Source of the DNA: Paenibacillus sp. V4I3
GTDB lineage: Bacteria > Bacillota > Bacilli > Paenibacillales > NBRC-103111
NCBI RefSeq assembly: GCF_030817215.1
Contig: NZ_JAUSZA010000001.1
Coordinates: 6,546,501-6,610,500, forward strand
DNA: 64,000 nt
Direction: 5' to 3'
Shown piece by piece: positions 1 to 8,371 of the stretch; the first letter of the stretch is position 1, and each line of letters opens with the position of its first letter. Position numbers and translations under genes: made by a program. The notes beneath the pieces are model-generated. The model saw only the letters and a program-made list of their open reading frames with translations, made no database searches and was not told the origin of the DNA.

Positions 1-229
1 GAGCAAGGCTTAGAAGCAGCTTGAAGTGACCATTCTTGCTCCCCTCAGGCGTAAAATCCGCCGAACCGACAACGTCAGACGCCGTATCAAGTAGGCTGAA
101 TTCCTTAATCTGAACGCCTGTAGGCGGTGTCTCACCAAAAGCGCTAGCGATTCCGCCAAACGCCAAGCAGCCTGCCAACAGAAGAGTTACTACAGAAGTT
201 TGTTTTCGTTTGTTGAATCTTAATATCAT
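1..229 (-). CDS. Secreted protein, 3' part cut by window edge
   Basis: The minus-strand frame opens at an ATG ending at 229 and runs off the window with 76 codons and no stop. An AGGAG ribosome site lies about eight bases upstream. The N-terminus has basic residues (RFNKRK), a hydrophobic core and an Ala-Ser-Ala type cleavage region near residue 30, so it is probably secreted. The mature start (ETPPTGVQIKEFSLLDT) resembles the opening of adhesion or Ig-like surface proteins, but I do not recognise a family. The AKPE peptide gene lies only 39 bp upstream on the same strand, so the two are probably co-transcribed. Confidence 0.7.
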   Translation of the reverse strand, partial: MILRFNKRKQTSVVTLLLAGCLAFGGIASAFGETPPTGVQIKEFSLLDTASDVVGSADFTPEGSKNGHFKLLLSLA

Positions 230-268
230 TCTTTCAGTTCTCCTTTTCTGAACATATTTCCGTCCCGG

Positions 269-439
269 TTAAGGTCCCTCCGGTTTTGCCTCCGGCTTAG
301 CTGCAAACATCGCTCCTGATTTCGCGGCTGAAGCCATCTCTGGCTTCGCTTCCGGCTTTGCGCTTACTGTTGTTGGAACAATTGCTGCAAGCAACGCAGC
401 CCCCAACATCCATTTCAGTGCTTTGTTCATTTTGTTCAT
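269..439 (-). CDS. Small secreted peptide with AKPEAKPE repeats
   Basis: This 56-residue protein has a signal peptide (MNKMNKALKWMLGAALLAAI, ending near VSA) followed by a mature part of only about 30 residues. The mature part contains AKPEAKPE twice, separated by an Ala/Ser/Met-rich spacer. An in-frame ATG five codons upstream is rejected because GGAGG overlaps it and sits eight bases before the chosen ATG. No enzymatic domain is possible at this size. It could be a cell-wall-associated peptide or a secreted signal precursor; neither is shown. It precedes a secreted protein gene on the same strand. Confidence 0.65.
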   Translation of the reverse strand: MNKMNKALKWMLGAALLAAIVPTTVSAKPEAKPEMASAAKSGAMFAAKPEAKPEGP

Positions 440-593
440 TGTTATAACCTCCATAAAATGAATTTACTTACTACATTCATCTTACAGCGAGTGCACTCCC
501 GTTTCATGAGACATGGCAGGGAAATGCATAGGGAAGATTATAGAATCAAACGGGAAGTAATCTGGGAATCGCTGACATAGGTGATAAAATGGA

Positions 594-634
594 AAACACC
601 TCCCGAATCGCTTAGAACGATTTGAGAGGTGTTT
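594..634 (-). terminator. Terminator of the pspA operon
   Basis: Imperfect hairpin with AACACCTC/GAGGTGTT outer arms and CGATT/AATCG inner pairing. On the minus strand it is followed by a T-rich tract, and it lies 40 bp beyond the pspA stop. Confidence 0.6.
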
Positions 635-674
635 GATGTTAAGGCGATCTCCTGGAATCGGTTTTATATCGTCG

Positions 675-1343
675 TTATATTGCTTTTCTTGCTTCCTTTA
701 GTCTCTCAAGCTCCTGCCTTACATCTTCTTTGAAGGCTAGATCCGGAACGCTAATCGTTGAGGCGCTAACCATTTGGTTCACCCTAAGCGTTGCAGCGGC
801 TTTAGCTTCTAACTGCCAGATATGTTCCTCCATTCTAATGAAGTTTTTCCGAATGTTCTCGGCATCAAGCGAGTAAATCGTACTATTCACGTTTTGAATG
901 GCATGAGCTGTATTTGTTCTGGACAAGTAGAATAGCTTTTTGTTTCCCAGCTCGTCATATAGCTCCATCAACTTTTTCAACTGGTCTTCTAAAGCCAAAG
1001 TCTGCTGCTTCATAGCCTCATATTGCTCTCGGTACACCTTAAGCTTTCTCTCACTTGTTAGCTTCTCCTCCACTGCCATCTGCGCAATTTCTTCCTCATT
1101 CCGGTCGATGGCGATATTCGCTTGGCGGATGCGCTTCTGAACAATATGATCCAGCTCGGTGATCATGACTTCATACTTCCGTTCGGCGATCAGCTGATTC
1201 GATAATGCAAGCTTCGCTTCGGCGATCTTTTCTTCCAGTTCCCTAATATATTGCTTAACCATAATAAGCGGGTTTTCCATCTTATCAAGTACCTCATTGA
1301 TGTTAGCCATAGCGATATCGTTCACACGTTTAAAAATGCCCAT
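675..1343 (-). CDS. PspA/IM30 family envelope-stress protein
   Basis: The 222-residue product starts MGIFKRVNDIAMANINEVLDK, the classical PspA/IM30 amphipathic N-terminal helix, and continues as long charged coiled coil (about residues 28-165). The PspA, Vipp1 and LiaH family forms ESCRT-III-like oligomers at the inner face of the membrane and counters membrane damage. The chosen ATG is preceded by TAAGGAGG; an upstream in-frame ATG lacks this. Its start overlaps the end of the preceding membrane gene by 14 bp, indicating translational coupling. The partner membrane protein and the phased repeats upstream suggest stress induction. I would not say whether it is the liaH or pspA orthologue. Confidence 0.9.
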   Translation of the reverse strand: MGIFKRVNDIAMANINEVLDKMENPLIMVKQYIRELEEKIAEAKLALSNQLIAERKYEVMITELDHIVQKRIRQANIAIDRNEEEIAQMAVEEKLTSERKLKVYREQYEAMKQQTLALEDQLKKLMELYDELGNKKLFYLSRTNTAHAIQNVNSTIYSLDAENIRKNFIRMEEHIWQLEAKAAATLRVNQMVSASTISVPDLAFKEDVRQELERLKEARKAI

Positions 1344-1650
1344 TTTCCTTATCCTCCTTAAGTAGGTTTCGTTCCCATTGGTCCAAGGCGAATGCCCGCT
1401 GCGCAGATGGCGCATTATACATGACGGAATGCTCGTCCGTAATGAAAGTTGGCAGAACCAAGTGGTTTATATCGGTTCTTCTTTTTTTGATTTTCTTCCA
1501 AAATACCCATGCAATGATAATAAGTAAGAGTCCGATTGCAATAACAAGGATAGGTCCACCATGGAATTCGTGGTGATAATGACCATTTGCAAATCCCTCT
1601 GAGAACTGGTTACCGGCGTTAAACCGGCCTCCCGGATTTTCATGCCTCAT
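1330..1650 (-). CDS. Small single-pass membrane protein coupled to PspA
   Basis: A 106-residue protein with a Gly/His-rich N-terminus, one transmembrane helix (GGPILVIAIGLLLIIIAWVF), then a basic KKIKKRR segment and a soluble tail of about 45 residues. The positive stretch after the helix predicts a cytoplasmic C-terminus. A CGGAGGAGG ribosome site precedes the chosen ATG. It is the first gene of the unit and overlaps pspA, so it may anchor or regulate PspA, as small membrane partners do in other Psp systems. That role is inferred from position; the sequence itself is not a recognised family to me. Confidence 0.75.
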   Translation of the reverse strand: MRHENPGGRFNAGNQFSEGFANGHYHHEFHGGPILVIAIGLLLIIIAWVFWKKIKKRRTDINHLVLPTFITDEHSVMYNAPSAQRAFALDQWERNLLKEDKENGHF

Positions 1651-1692
1651 GCCCTCCTCCGCCTTTCCTCTCGTATTTTTCTTACATGTTGA

Positions 1693-1759
1693 AGTATAGA
1701 CCCGGTTTCTTAAAAGACAGTTAAAACCAACTGAAAGACGGTTGAACATTGACTGAAAG
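1693..1759 (-). promoter_or_regulatory. pspA operon promoter with phased CTTTCAG repeats
   Basis: On the minus strand TATACT (1693-1698) is a good -10. Upstream lie three copies of a CTTTCAG-like motif whose ends fall at 1713-1716, 1734-1737 and 1756-1759, that is 21 and 22 bp apart, with the nearest covering the poor -35. Two-turn spacing is typical of an activator such as an OmpR-type response regulator. The regulator itself is not in the window. Confidence 0.45.
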
Positions 1760-1836
1760 TCTGCTGAAAAAAAGCCCTTATTTTCTGTTTCCTAGCCTTG
1801 AAACAACCTAGCTCCCATGCCGGGCCAACTCATGCA

Positions 1837-1866
1837 ATAAGCTGGCGAACTCGCCAGCTTATTTTT
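1837..1866 (+). terminator. Terminator-like hairpin between divergent genes
   Basis: ATAAGCTGGCG and CGCCAGCTTAT form an 11-bp perfect stem with a four-base loop, followed by TTTTTG on the plus strand. No plus-strand gene precedes it, so it may terminate a lost gene or an unannotated RNA, or it may lie in a long leader. Confidence 0.5.
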
Positions 1867-1997
1867 GTCTTCAGTGAACGCACATTACCTTGAGATTCTT
1901 TCAGCAAACATTCATTTAATACTCAAGTTAAGTTCAGTTTTGGCTTTTATACTGTCCATGTAAGATAACTTGCTCGAAGAAAGGTGGCACAACAATT

Positions 1998-2963
1998 TTG
2001 AATAACCAAAGGTCCCCGCGGCGTAAACGACTTATCATTGTGACGTTATGTACCGCACTCGTGTGCGGCGTACTATACCAGCTAGCAGATCGTTACCTCA
2101 TCGAACATGTGGAGGTGGTCGTTACTGCCGTAGAGCCAACTGCTGCAGAATCTGAATCAGTGGAAGCTACTTCGAAATCGAATCAAGCAGCAACAACCGC
2201 ATCTGGAGTTAAATCTGATGATTGGAATTATAGCAGCGAAGATCTTAACATCTCGATCGAACAAGTGGTAACCGGTTCTAGCAGCAACCAGATTACGTAC
2301 TACGTAGCCGACGTCGAGACTACGGACGCTTCCTTGCTGCAGTCCGCTTTTGCTAAAAACGTGTTCGGGCGCAACATCACCGAAACCACTTCCGAGATCG
2401 CTTCCAACCATCAAGCCGTCTTTGCGATCAACGGTGATTACTATGGCTTTCGAAACGATGGCATTATCATCCGAAACGGTGTTCTGTATCGGAACGATCC
2501 TGCACGGGAAGCCGTCGCTTTCTACAAGGACGGTACGATGGCCTCCTACGACGAAAAAAAGGTCACAGCTCAGACATTGCTGGACGCGGGCGTTCTCCAA
2601 ACGCTTTCGTTCGGTCCGGCATTAATCAAAAATGGTCAACTCATCCAGGGTTTTACTAATGTCAAGATTGATACAAACGTAGGCAATCGATCTATCTCGA
2701 ATGCAAACCCCCGCACGGGGATCGGTATGATCGCACCGAATCATTACGTGTTTGTTGTCGTGGATGGTAGACAGAACGACAGCCGCGGGATAACGCTGGA
2801 CGAATTCGCAAAGCTATTTGCCGAGCTTGGCGCCAAGGAAGCGTACAACCTGGACGGCGGCGGTTCATCAACGATGTATTTTATGGGCCGAGTCGTAAAT
2901 AATCCGCAGGGCAAACAAGAGGAACGCGGCGTAAGCGATATCCTTTATCTAGGGGAGGGTTAA
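1998..2963 (+). CDS. Membrane-anchored phosphodiester glycosidase (NAGPA domain) protein
   Basis: A 321-residue protein with an N-terminal signal anchor (about residues 12-30), a Ser/Thr/Glu-rich linker and a phosphodiester glycosidase (NAGPA, formerly DUF2233) domain from about residue 75. Diagnostic segments are FAINGDYYGFR, RTGIGM, FVVVDGRQ and the C-terminal YNLDGGGSSTM. Members hydrolyse sugar-phosphodiester linkages; in bacteria they appear in exopolysaccharide and wall-glycan contexts. The start is TTG with GAAAGGTGG about 11 bp upstream. A candidate TATACT -10 lies at 1948-1953. The glycosyltransferase follows after 5 bp, so the pair is an operon and probably builds and trims one glycan. 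The substrate is not known. Confidence 0.88.
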   Translation: MNNQRSPRRKRLIIVTLCTALVCGVLYQLADRYLIEHVEVVVTAVEPTAAESESVEATSKSNQAATTASGVKSDDWNYSSEDLNISIEQVVTGSSSNQITYYVADVETTDASLLQSAFAKNVFGRNITETTSEIASNHQAVFAINGDYYGFRNDGIIIRNGVLYRNDPAREAVAFYKDGTMASYDEKKVTAQTLLDAGVLQTLSFGPALIKNGQLIQGFTNVKIDTNVGNRSISNANPRTGIGMIAPNHYVFVVVDGRQNDSRGITLDEFAKLFAELGAKEAYNLDGGGSSTMYFMGRVVNNPQGKQEERGVSDILYLGEG

Positions 2964-2968
2964 CCAAC

Positions 2969-3979
2969 ATGACTGTATTGATTCCTTCGTATGAACCCGA
3001 TCATCGGTTGGTAGAGTTGATTGCACGTCTTCGGGCAATGACGGATGCGCCTATCGTCGTCGTGGACGACGGCAGCGGCGAGAACTTCCGCGAGATATTC
3101 GAAGCTGTTAAAACCGCGGGATGTACCGTGCTGACCCATATCTCAAATATGGGCAAAGGTCGAGCCTTAAAGACAGGTTTTCAATATATAATGAAACACG
3201 GATTGAGCGAGTGCGTCGTATGTGCTGACAGCGACGGACAACATGCGGTGAAGGACATCGTAACTGTCGCCCAAGCGATTGAAGCTCACGAGGCGACGAT
3301 GGTTCTTGGCAGCCGAAGATTTACGGGGAAAGTGCCGCTCCGAAGCCGTATCGGGAATCGTCTTACCAGCAAAATTTACGACGCGACAACCGGTATCGAC
3401 ATTAGGGACACACAGACCGGGCTTCGTGGGTACCCGAGCCACATGCTCAGTTGGTTATGTCAAGTGCCGGGCGAACGGTTCGAATATGAGATGAACCTTC
3501 TCCTTGAAGCCCCCGCGCGGGGGTATAACATTGCGGAGTTGCCAATTGATACAATTTATTTAAACGACAATCGGTCTTCCCATTTTCGTCCGATTGCAGA
3601 CTCGCTCAAAGTCTACCTGCCCATCTTGAAATTTTGCGCATCTTCTGTGATTTCTGGACTTATGGACTTTGCGCTCCTCTTAATCCTTCAAATGATATTC
3701 TCTAATTTATTAGTTTCCGTTATTGGCGCTAGAGTCGGGAGCTCTGCAGCGAATTACGCTATGAATCGACTTTTTATCTTTTCTCGTCCAGGGAAGGGAA
3801 CTGTCTTAAAGTCTGTAGCACGATATTATTCACTCGCAGCCGTGATTCTCGCACTCAACTATGGATTCATATACCTTCTTCATATCATATTCGAGGTTCC
3901 TTTAGTTCCGGCGAAGCTGGCGACCGAATTCCTTTTGTTTCTACTCAGTTATTGGTGTCAACGGAAGTTTGTTTATTAA
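2969..3979 (+). CDS. Family 2 glycosyltransferase fused to a GtrA-like membrane domain
   Basis: A 336-residue protein in two parts. Residues 1-210 are a DPM1-like GT2 domain with VVVDDGSG and CADSDGQH (the metal-binding DxD region). Residues 215-336 are a GtrA-type domain with four hydrophobic helices, ending with KLATEFLLFLLSYWCQRKFVY. DPM1-type enzymes load a sugar onto polyprenyl phosphate, and GtrA proteins are thought to flip or hand on such lipid-linked sugars, so synthesis and translocation may sit in one chain. It follows the NAGPA gene closely, and the stop is followed by a weak hairpin. Confidence 0.9.
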   Translation: MTVLIPSYEPDHRLVELIARLRAMTDAPIVVVDDGSGENFREIFEAVKTAGCTVLTHISNMGKGRALKTGFQYIMKHGLSECVVCADSDGQHAVKDIVTVAQAIEAHEATMVLGSRRFTGKVPLRSRIGNRLTSKIYDATTGIDIRDTQTGLRGYPSHMLSWLCQVPGERFEYEMNLLLEAPARGYNIAELPIDTIYLNDNRSSHFRPIADSLKVYLPILKFCASSVISGLMDFALLLILQMIFSNLLVSVIGARVGSSAANYAMNRLFIFSRPGKGTVLKSVARYYSLAAVILALNYGFIYLLHIIFEVPLVPAKLATEFLLFLLSYWCQRKFVY

Positions 3980-4015
3980 ACCCTAATATTTTTGTTTCAA
4001 TAACAATTAGGTTTG

Positions 4016-4132
4016 CTACCGTTGAAAGACGACTCTTGCCCAATAGCCCACGCGGAAACACCGATCTACTATATTCCCATAATCATCAAAATGCCCGATA
4101 TAAGGTATAGAACCGAAGTATTTCCAAACAAT
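4016..4132 (-). other. Possible gene remnant in the 3980-4307 gap
   Basis: A 38-codon open frame without a start codon, containing KYFGSIPYIGHFDDYG and VGYWARVV. Its composition looks protein-like (aromatics, Gly, Asp) but no family is recognised. The rest of the 328-bp gap holds only a weak AAACC/GGTTT hairpin after the upstream gene. Confidence 0.25.
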
Positions 4133-4307
4133 TTAAAAATACTCGGGGTCATGGCGGTTGACCTAAACATTTTTCAGACTCGTGAGTAATGCCTGTTGAT
4201 GGGTTAGGAATATGACTTTCATCTGCAATTGTATGCCCATATAAACATTTGTAAATCCTGCAACTCCGCTGCCTATCGTAACGTCTGTTTAGAAAGGGGT
4301 GCATAGA

Positions 4308-5672
4308 ATGAAAATGAAATGGACAGCTGTGATGCTAATCTGTCTACTTTTGCTATCAGGATGCCGGTTTGGAACCGTTAGACATACGATCATCGATTGG
4401 GTGGATTTTCTTAAAGTGGATGGAATCACCTATACGGGTACTTGGCATTCTGTACTAACTGATCCTGGAAAAATCAGCAAAGAGATCGGGAAGGTACGCT
4501 TTAAAGTGAGCGAAAATGTACATGACAGCAAATATAAGACCAAAGACGGAGATGCCGCCTTTTTAGAAAAGGGAACTTCGATCTACGAAGTAGTTGGATA
4601 CCCGGTTACGGAATTAGTCGCTGTTGCCGATCGGTTTGGGGTAAATGGATACCGTATATTTGTGGAACAAAATAAACAGTTAGATTTAGATCAACCGGCA
4701 TTTGAAAAAGTTAAAAAGGTCCGAATCGCGCAAGAAGGCCAACAAGGTGAAGAAGTGAAAGTGATAAACGAACTTAGCGGTGGAAGTGCCTCTTTCTTTA
4801 TGTCCGTATTAAGCCGAGGCATTCAATCCGATTCCTTTACGCCAAGCCGAGTGAACGGAGATCCTAAGAGATTCCGGTTTGTGCTGGATTCAGGAGAATC
4901 GATAGGCTACAAGGACTATATCTATTACGATGGAGAGCGTTACTATACTCAGGATGGTAATCCAAGGTTGTTACCAAGTGAGATTGGGTATTACTTTATA
5001 GGAGAACGGGATGTTGCTTTTCGAACAAATGGTATGGCATTCACTGTTCCAGGTGAATCGGTAACCGTTGCAAGCGGTGAAACAATTAAGCGCGACGGCT
5101 CTATGGATAATATTACGCTCATATCCGCCGATGGCAGTAAGGAAAGGACATTGTTCTCCGCAGTTGAGATTAATAACCTCTGGGATCGGATTCGTAAAGA
5201 GAAACCAGGAAGCGGCGAAGCCAAAACGCAATTATTTGCTTCTAGCCGTCCCACGCCTGTAAGCGGTGGACGCTTTATCGCTTTTGAATCAAATAAAAAC
5301 ACAGTCCTGAATGATAAGACTTATTTTGATGTGCTGCTAATCGATTTGGATGGCAAGGAAGAGAAGGTCTTGATTCCAGGATCTACGTATGGTTATTCCA
5401 TCATCTTGGATGCGTTCGGTGATCGGCTTATTGCTGAGACTGAGAAACGTTCCTTGTTGGATGTGAATGTGCAAACGGGAGCGATTCGGGAATATCCCAT
5501 TAATGCCCATCTAGTTGCAATGTCCAGTGATGGGCGGTACGTTCTGTATCAGAAAATGGAGAGTGATGCCTTAGTTGGCAAAGAACTATGGGCTTTTGAT
5601 CTGGAGAAAGAGCAGAAAATCCCGTTAGGCCAGATTCCGGAAGATTTTATTTATAATAAAGGGATTAAATAG
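4308..5672 (+). CDS. Lipoprotein of unknown function, beta-propeller-like C-terminus
   Basis: A 454-residue protein with a lipoprotein signal (WTAVMLICLLLLSGC; lipobox LLSGC). I chose the ATG eight bases after GAAAGGGG; a GTG three codons earlier is embedded in that site. The N-terminal half (about 25-180) has no family I recognise. The C-terminal half has repeated motifs of the DGKEEKVLIP and SSDGRYVLYQK type, as in TolB- or DUF5050-like propellers. It stands alone in its direction between two regions on the other strand. Extracytoplasmic location is well supported; function is not. Confidence 0.75.
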   Translation: MKMKWTAVMLICLLLLSGCRFGTVRHTIIDWVDFLKVDGITYTGTWHSVLTDPGKISKEIGKVRFKVSENVHDSKYKTKDGDAAFLEKGTSIYEVVGYPVTELVAVADRFGVNGYRIFVEQNKQLDLDQPAFEKVKKVRIAQEGQQGEEVKVINELSGGSASFFMSVLSRGIQSDSFTPSRVNGDPKRFRFVLDSGESIGYKDYIYYDGERYYTQDGNPRLLPSEIGYYFIGERDVAFRTNGMAFTVPGESVTVASGETIKRDGSMDNITLISADGSKERTLFSAVEINNLWDRIRKEKPGSGEAKTQLFASSRPTPVSGGRFIAFESNKNTVLNDKTYFDVLLIDLDGKEEKVLIPGSTYGYSIILDAFGDRLIAETEKRSLLDVNVQTGAIREYPINAHLVAMSSDGRYVLYQKMESDALVGKELWAFDLEKEQKIPLGQIPEDFIYNKGIK

Positions 5673-5796
5673 CACGTAGACGGGACGCCGTTCCTTGTCT
5701 AGATATGTGACGATCTTTTGCGAGGCACAGAGAATTTCCTTTTTATGTAATAAATAACAATGGATCTCATGGAGCAAATCTGCCGTTACTTCAATG

Positions 5797-5830
5797 AATA
5801 AAGCAGGTCGCCCGCAGCGCCTGCTTTATT
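5797..5830. terminator. Bidirectional terminator, repeat-like left flank
   Basis: AATAAAGCAGG and CCTGCTTTATT form an 11-bp stem between convergent genes. The flank from 5780 (CTGCCGTTACTTCAATGAA) matches the left end of the dispersed repeat family, so this may be a divergent copy with other stem arms. Confidence 0.65.
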
Positions 5831-5856
5831 GGTACGTCTTTATTCTCCACAAATCA

Positions 5857-7305
5857 CTATTTTATCGTTGCAGGACTGCCATGAATCGTTCCGTTTCGGC
5901 TGTTGCCGGACTGGTCCAGGGCCCCTACATTAAAAGTCCAATAGCCTGCAAGATCCGTATGGTTTTCGGATACAGTATGGTTGTACATATCCTCTTGGAT
6001 TTCAACTTCTGTTCTTACCGTCGTCCAGAATCTGACCTCTCCGATCTGACCGTTGAAATAGCGAGGTGATTCCAAAAAATCGGCGCCAATCGTAATCGGG
6101 GACGAATTTCTCCCGTAAGTGACGCCCGAACTCATGGAATCGAGTACTCCATTAATGTACAACTTCATGGTTTGAGTCGTACCGTCGTATAAAGCCGCTA
6201 AATGATACCATTTATTCAATTCAAGTTTAGTATTTGAATCAAGCTCTCTTCCATCACCGATTTGGAAGTTGATTCTATTAAAATCAGGATAAATCGGCGG
6301 TCCGTCACTCAAACGAAGTGTGAAGGAATCTTGACCCGGCGACTGATATTTGGATACAATTCCTGTCTTCCATTCAAAATCCTCCGGTTTAACCCATGCT
6401 TCAATCGTAAACGATGATGAATTATAAACAATGTCATTCGCGATTTCTACATAATCGCCGGCACCATTGAAATCCAAAGCTTGATACGGTTCGGCGACCA
6501 ATGGAACAGGTGGGGTCATAACAGAGACTCTGTTCGATTCCCCTGCCTTAGGTCCTCCTGTTACTATCAATTTAAATTCATAAGATGTGCTTGGTGTAAG
6601 TCCGGTTACTGTATAGGTTGCTTCGCTGACGCTGAGAGTCCCTGCATCCATAAACGTTGTTTCCGCAGCAGTCTTCTTTAGCAACTTCACACTTGTCGCC
6701 CCAAATGGCTTGCTAAAAGTAAAGGTCGCGTACGTGGCTGACGTAGCAGTTGGTACAACGGTGAAATCATCGATTGGGTATGCAATCGTGTTTGGTTCAA
6801 TTCGAGAAAGTAAATATTCAATCTCCCCTTTGAGGTCAAACACGCCATCCCCATTCATATCCCACTCGTGGTCAGCCATGTCTAAAGCGATCGGTACGAT
6901 GTCTTCGATATTGAAGGCTTCGTTATCATCGACAACGATAGGAGGCAAAGAAAAAGTATTCGTTTCATTGTTCGATACGATCTTTGCCGTAAGCATGTGC
7001 ACTCCTTTACGAAGTGGAGGCAATTCAAGAATTACATTCGAATATGCATTCCCGTCTTTATAAGCAAGCTTCGTTATGCCTTCAAAAATCTCGATCGTTG
7101 AGCCCATTGGAGCTCGCATAATAACTTCAGGTGTAGTGTCCATAATAACCGTTCGTATAGGTGAGATTAGTATAGACGGCGTAGGTATGCTGGCGCTGGC
7201 AATAGCATGATTCTCATTGCCCAATAACGCGTAGCCGCTGGAAACTAACACGACTGTTACGATCATCAGTCTAGCAAGTGCCCATTTCATAAATGTCCGT
7301 TTCAT
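5857..7305 (-). CDS. Secreted FN3/LamG-domain protein
   Basis: A 482-residue secreted protein: signal peptide (1-37), an Ig-like region (about 42-125) and a short calcium-binding segment MNGDGVFDLKGE (about 152-163, dockerin-like but single). An FN3 domain follows (about 178-265, with LTPSTSYEFKLIVTG), then a C-terminal LamG/jelly-roll domain (about 273-478, with IEAWVKPEDF, WYHLAALYDG and GQIGEVRFW). LamG domains of this kind bind glycans or act as adhesive modules, and no catalytic domain is present. The GGGAGG ribosome site supports this start. It is convergent with the lipoprotein gene and shares its terminator. Confidence 0.85.
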   Translation of the reverse strand: MKRTFMKWALARLMIVTVVLVSSGYALLGNENHAIASASIPTPSILISPIRTVIMDTTPEVIMRAPMGSTIEIFEGITKLAYKDGNAYSNVILELPPLRKGVHMLTAKIVSNNETNTFSLPPIVVDDNEAFNIEDIVPIALDMADHEWDMNGDGVFDLKGEIEYLLSRIEPNTIAYPIDDFTVVPTATSATYATFTFSKPFGATSVKLLKKTAAETTFMDAGTLSVSEATYTVTGLTPSTSYEFKLIVTGGPKAGESNRVSVMTPPVPLVAEPYQALDFNGAGDYVEIANDIVYNSSSFTIEAWVKPEDFEWKTGIVSKYQSPGQDSFTLRLSDGPPIYPDFNRINFQIGDGRELDSNTKLELNKWYHLAALYDGTTQTMKLYINGVLDSMSSGVTYGRNSSPITIGADFLESPRYFNGQIGEVRFWTTVRTEVEIQEDMYNHTVSENHTDLAGYWTFNVGALDQSGNSRNGTIHGSPATIK

Positions 7306-7677
7306 CTTGATCCAGTTCCTCCCCGATCCAATATAGCTTTTATTTATTGCAAAAATCTATGTTTATCCTAAAATATCGACATTAGTATTTTACCAAACAG
7401 AGCGGGATACGGATAGGAAAATTCCTCATAATCAGAGCCGTGTGCCTGCCTAACTCACTTGAAATCGCCCAAAATACTCATTCCCTTATATAAAATTTAT
7501 CAACAATAAATAATTAATCATCCCCAATTCTGTAGTATTATCTATTCGTCGAGATTCTATCGAGAAAATCTAATGAAACTCTTCACATGTTCGCATATAG
7601 GACGGTACATCCATACATTGCTAAATTCTTCTCACTAAATATTACCATAAAAACAAAATCATACGTATAGTAACAAT
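7306..7677. other. AT-rich intergenic stretch, nothing recognised
   Basis: I see no credible open frame, hairpin or repeat on either strand. It lies upstream of the LamG gene and downstream of the broken lipoprotein gene, and probably contains the LamG promoter. Confidence 0.5.
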
Positions 7678-8206
7678 CTAATTCTCGCTCTTGTACGGCA
7701 CTTCGAACAGGATATTATTGTTCTTGTCATAAGCGTTAATTCTCAATTCATTCATTTCAACTAATCCGAAATATACTCTCTTCCAATTAGTCTGAATAAT
7801 ATTTGCCTCGATAACCTGATTGTTCATATCGATTATTTCAATTTTGTTTATTTCGGGATCATTAATAAAACCATATATTAAATGCCTTCTATCATTGTCA
7901 TTAAAGTTAATTCCTGATTGATCTATTAACAATTTAGTCTCATTATACATTGCATTTGATGAACTCAGTTTTCCATCCTTTAGCATCATCACCCTCAAAA
8001 ATTGCCAATCCAATACCAATATTTCCATTATCAAAAGGGGCTTTATATAAAATGAACGGTCTTTTCATTACGGAACCTTGATAAATTATTTTCTGTCCTT
8101 CTTTTTTATGTGTTTTATAAAACTCTTCTTCAATTGTCTTTCTTTTACATCCAGAAATACCAAGAGAAATAAATAATAGGATTAATATAATTCTATAAAC
8201 TCTCAT
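7678..8206 (-). pseudogene. Lipoprotein gene split by a one-base frameshift
   Basis: Two overlapping frames read as one protein. The first (from 8206) has a lipoprotein signal (LLFISLGISGC) and runs through IGIGLAIFEGDDAKGWK before a premature stop at 7943. The second frame carries on from the same point (LSSSNAMYNETK) to 7678. Removing one base from the AAAA run at 7969-7972 joins them into a 175-residue lipoprotein in a single frame. A sequencing error in the homopolymer would give the same picture. No known family was recognised; the tail is Asn/Ile-rich and hydrophilic. Confidence 0.75.
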
Positions 8207-8295
8207 GTTCCCTCCATGATTTCATGGTTATTTCAGATAATGTCATTTGGTGGAATTTGTATAATAGCCGGTTTAGACAATTTTATTCAACTAAT

Positions 8296-8370
8296 CTGTC
8301 CGTTACTTGAATGAACAAAAAAGGAGCTGCCGCGAGGCAAGCTCCTTCGCTCTCGTACCCGTTATAGCCC
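8296..8370 (+). repeat. Dispersed intergenic repeat, copy 1
   Basis: It reads CTGTCCGTTACTTGAATGAA, then an AGGAGCT...AGCTCCT hairpin and a CTCGTaCCCGTTA end. It sits directly behind the MDR gene and probably also terminates it. Other copies are near 11.0, 26.2, 27.9, 54.8 and 58.9 kb. Confidence 0.85.
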
Positions 8371-8371
8371 C

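Noticed and set aside
2157..2600. 147-codon minus-strand frame inside the NAGPA gene
   Set aside because: Antisense shadow without ribosome site; the plus strand encodes a recognised domain.
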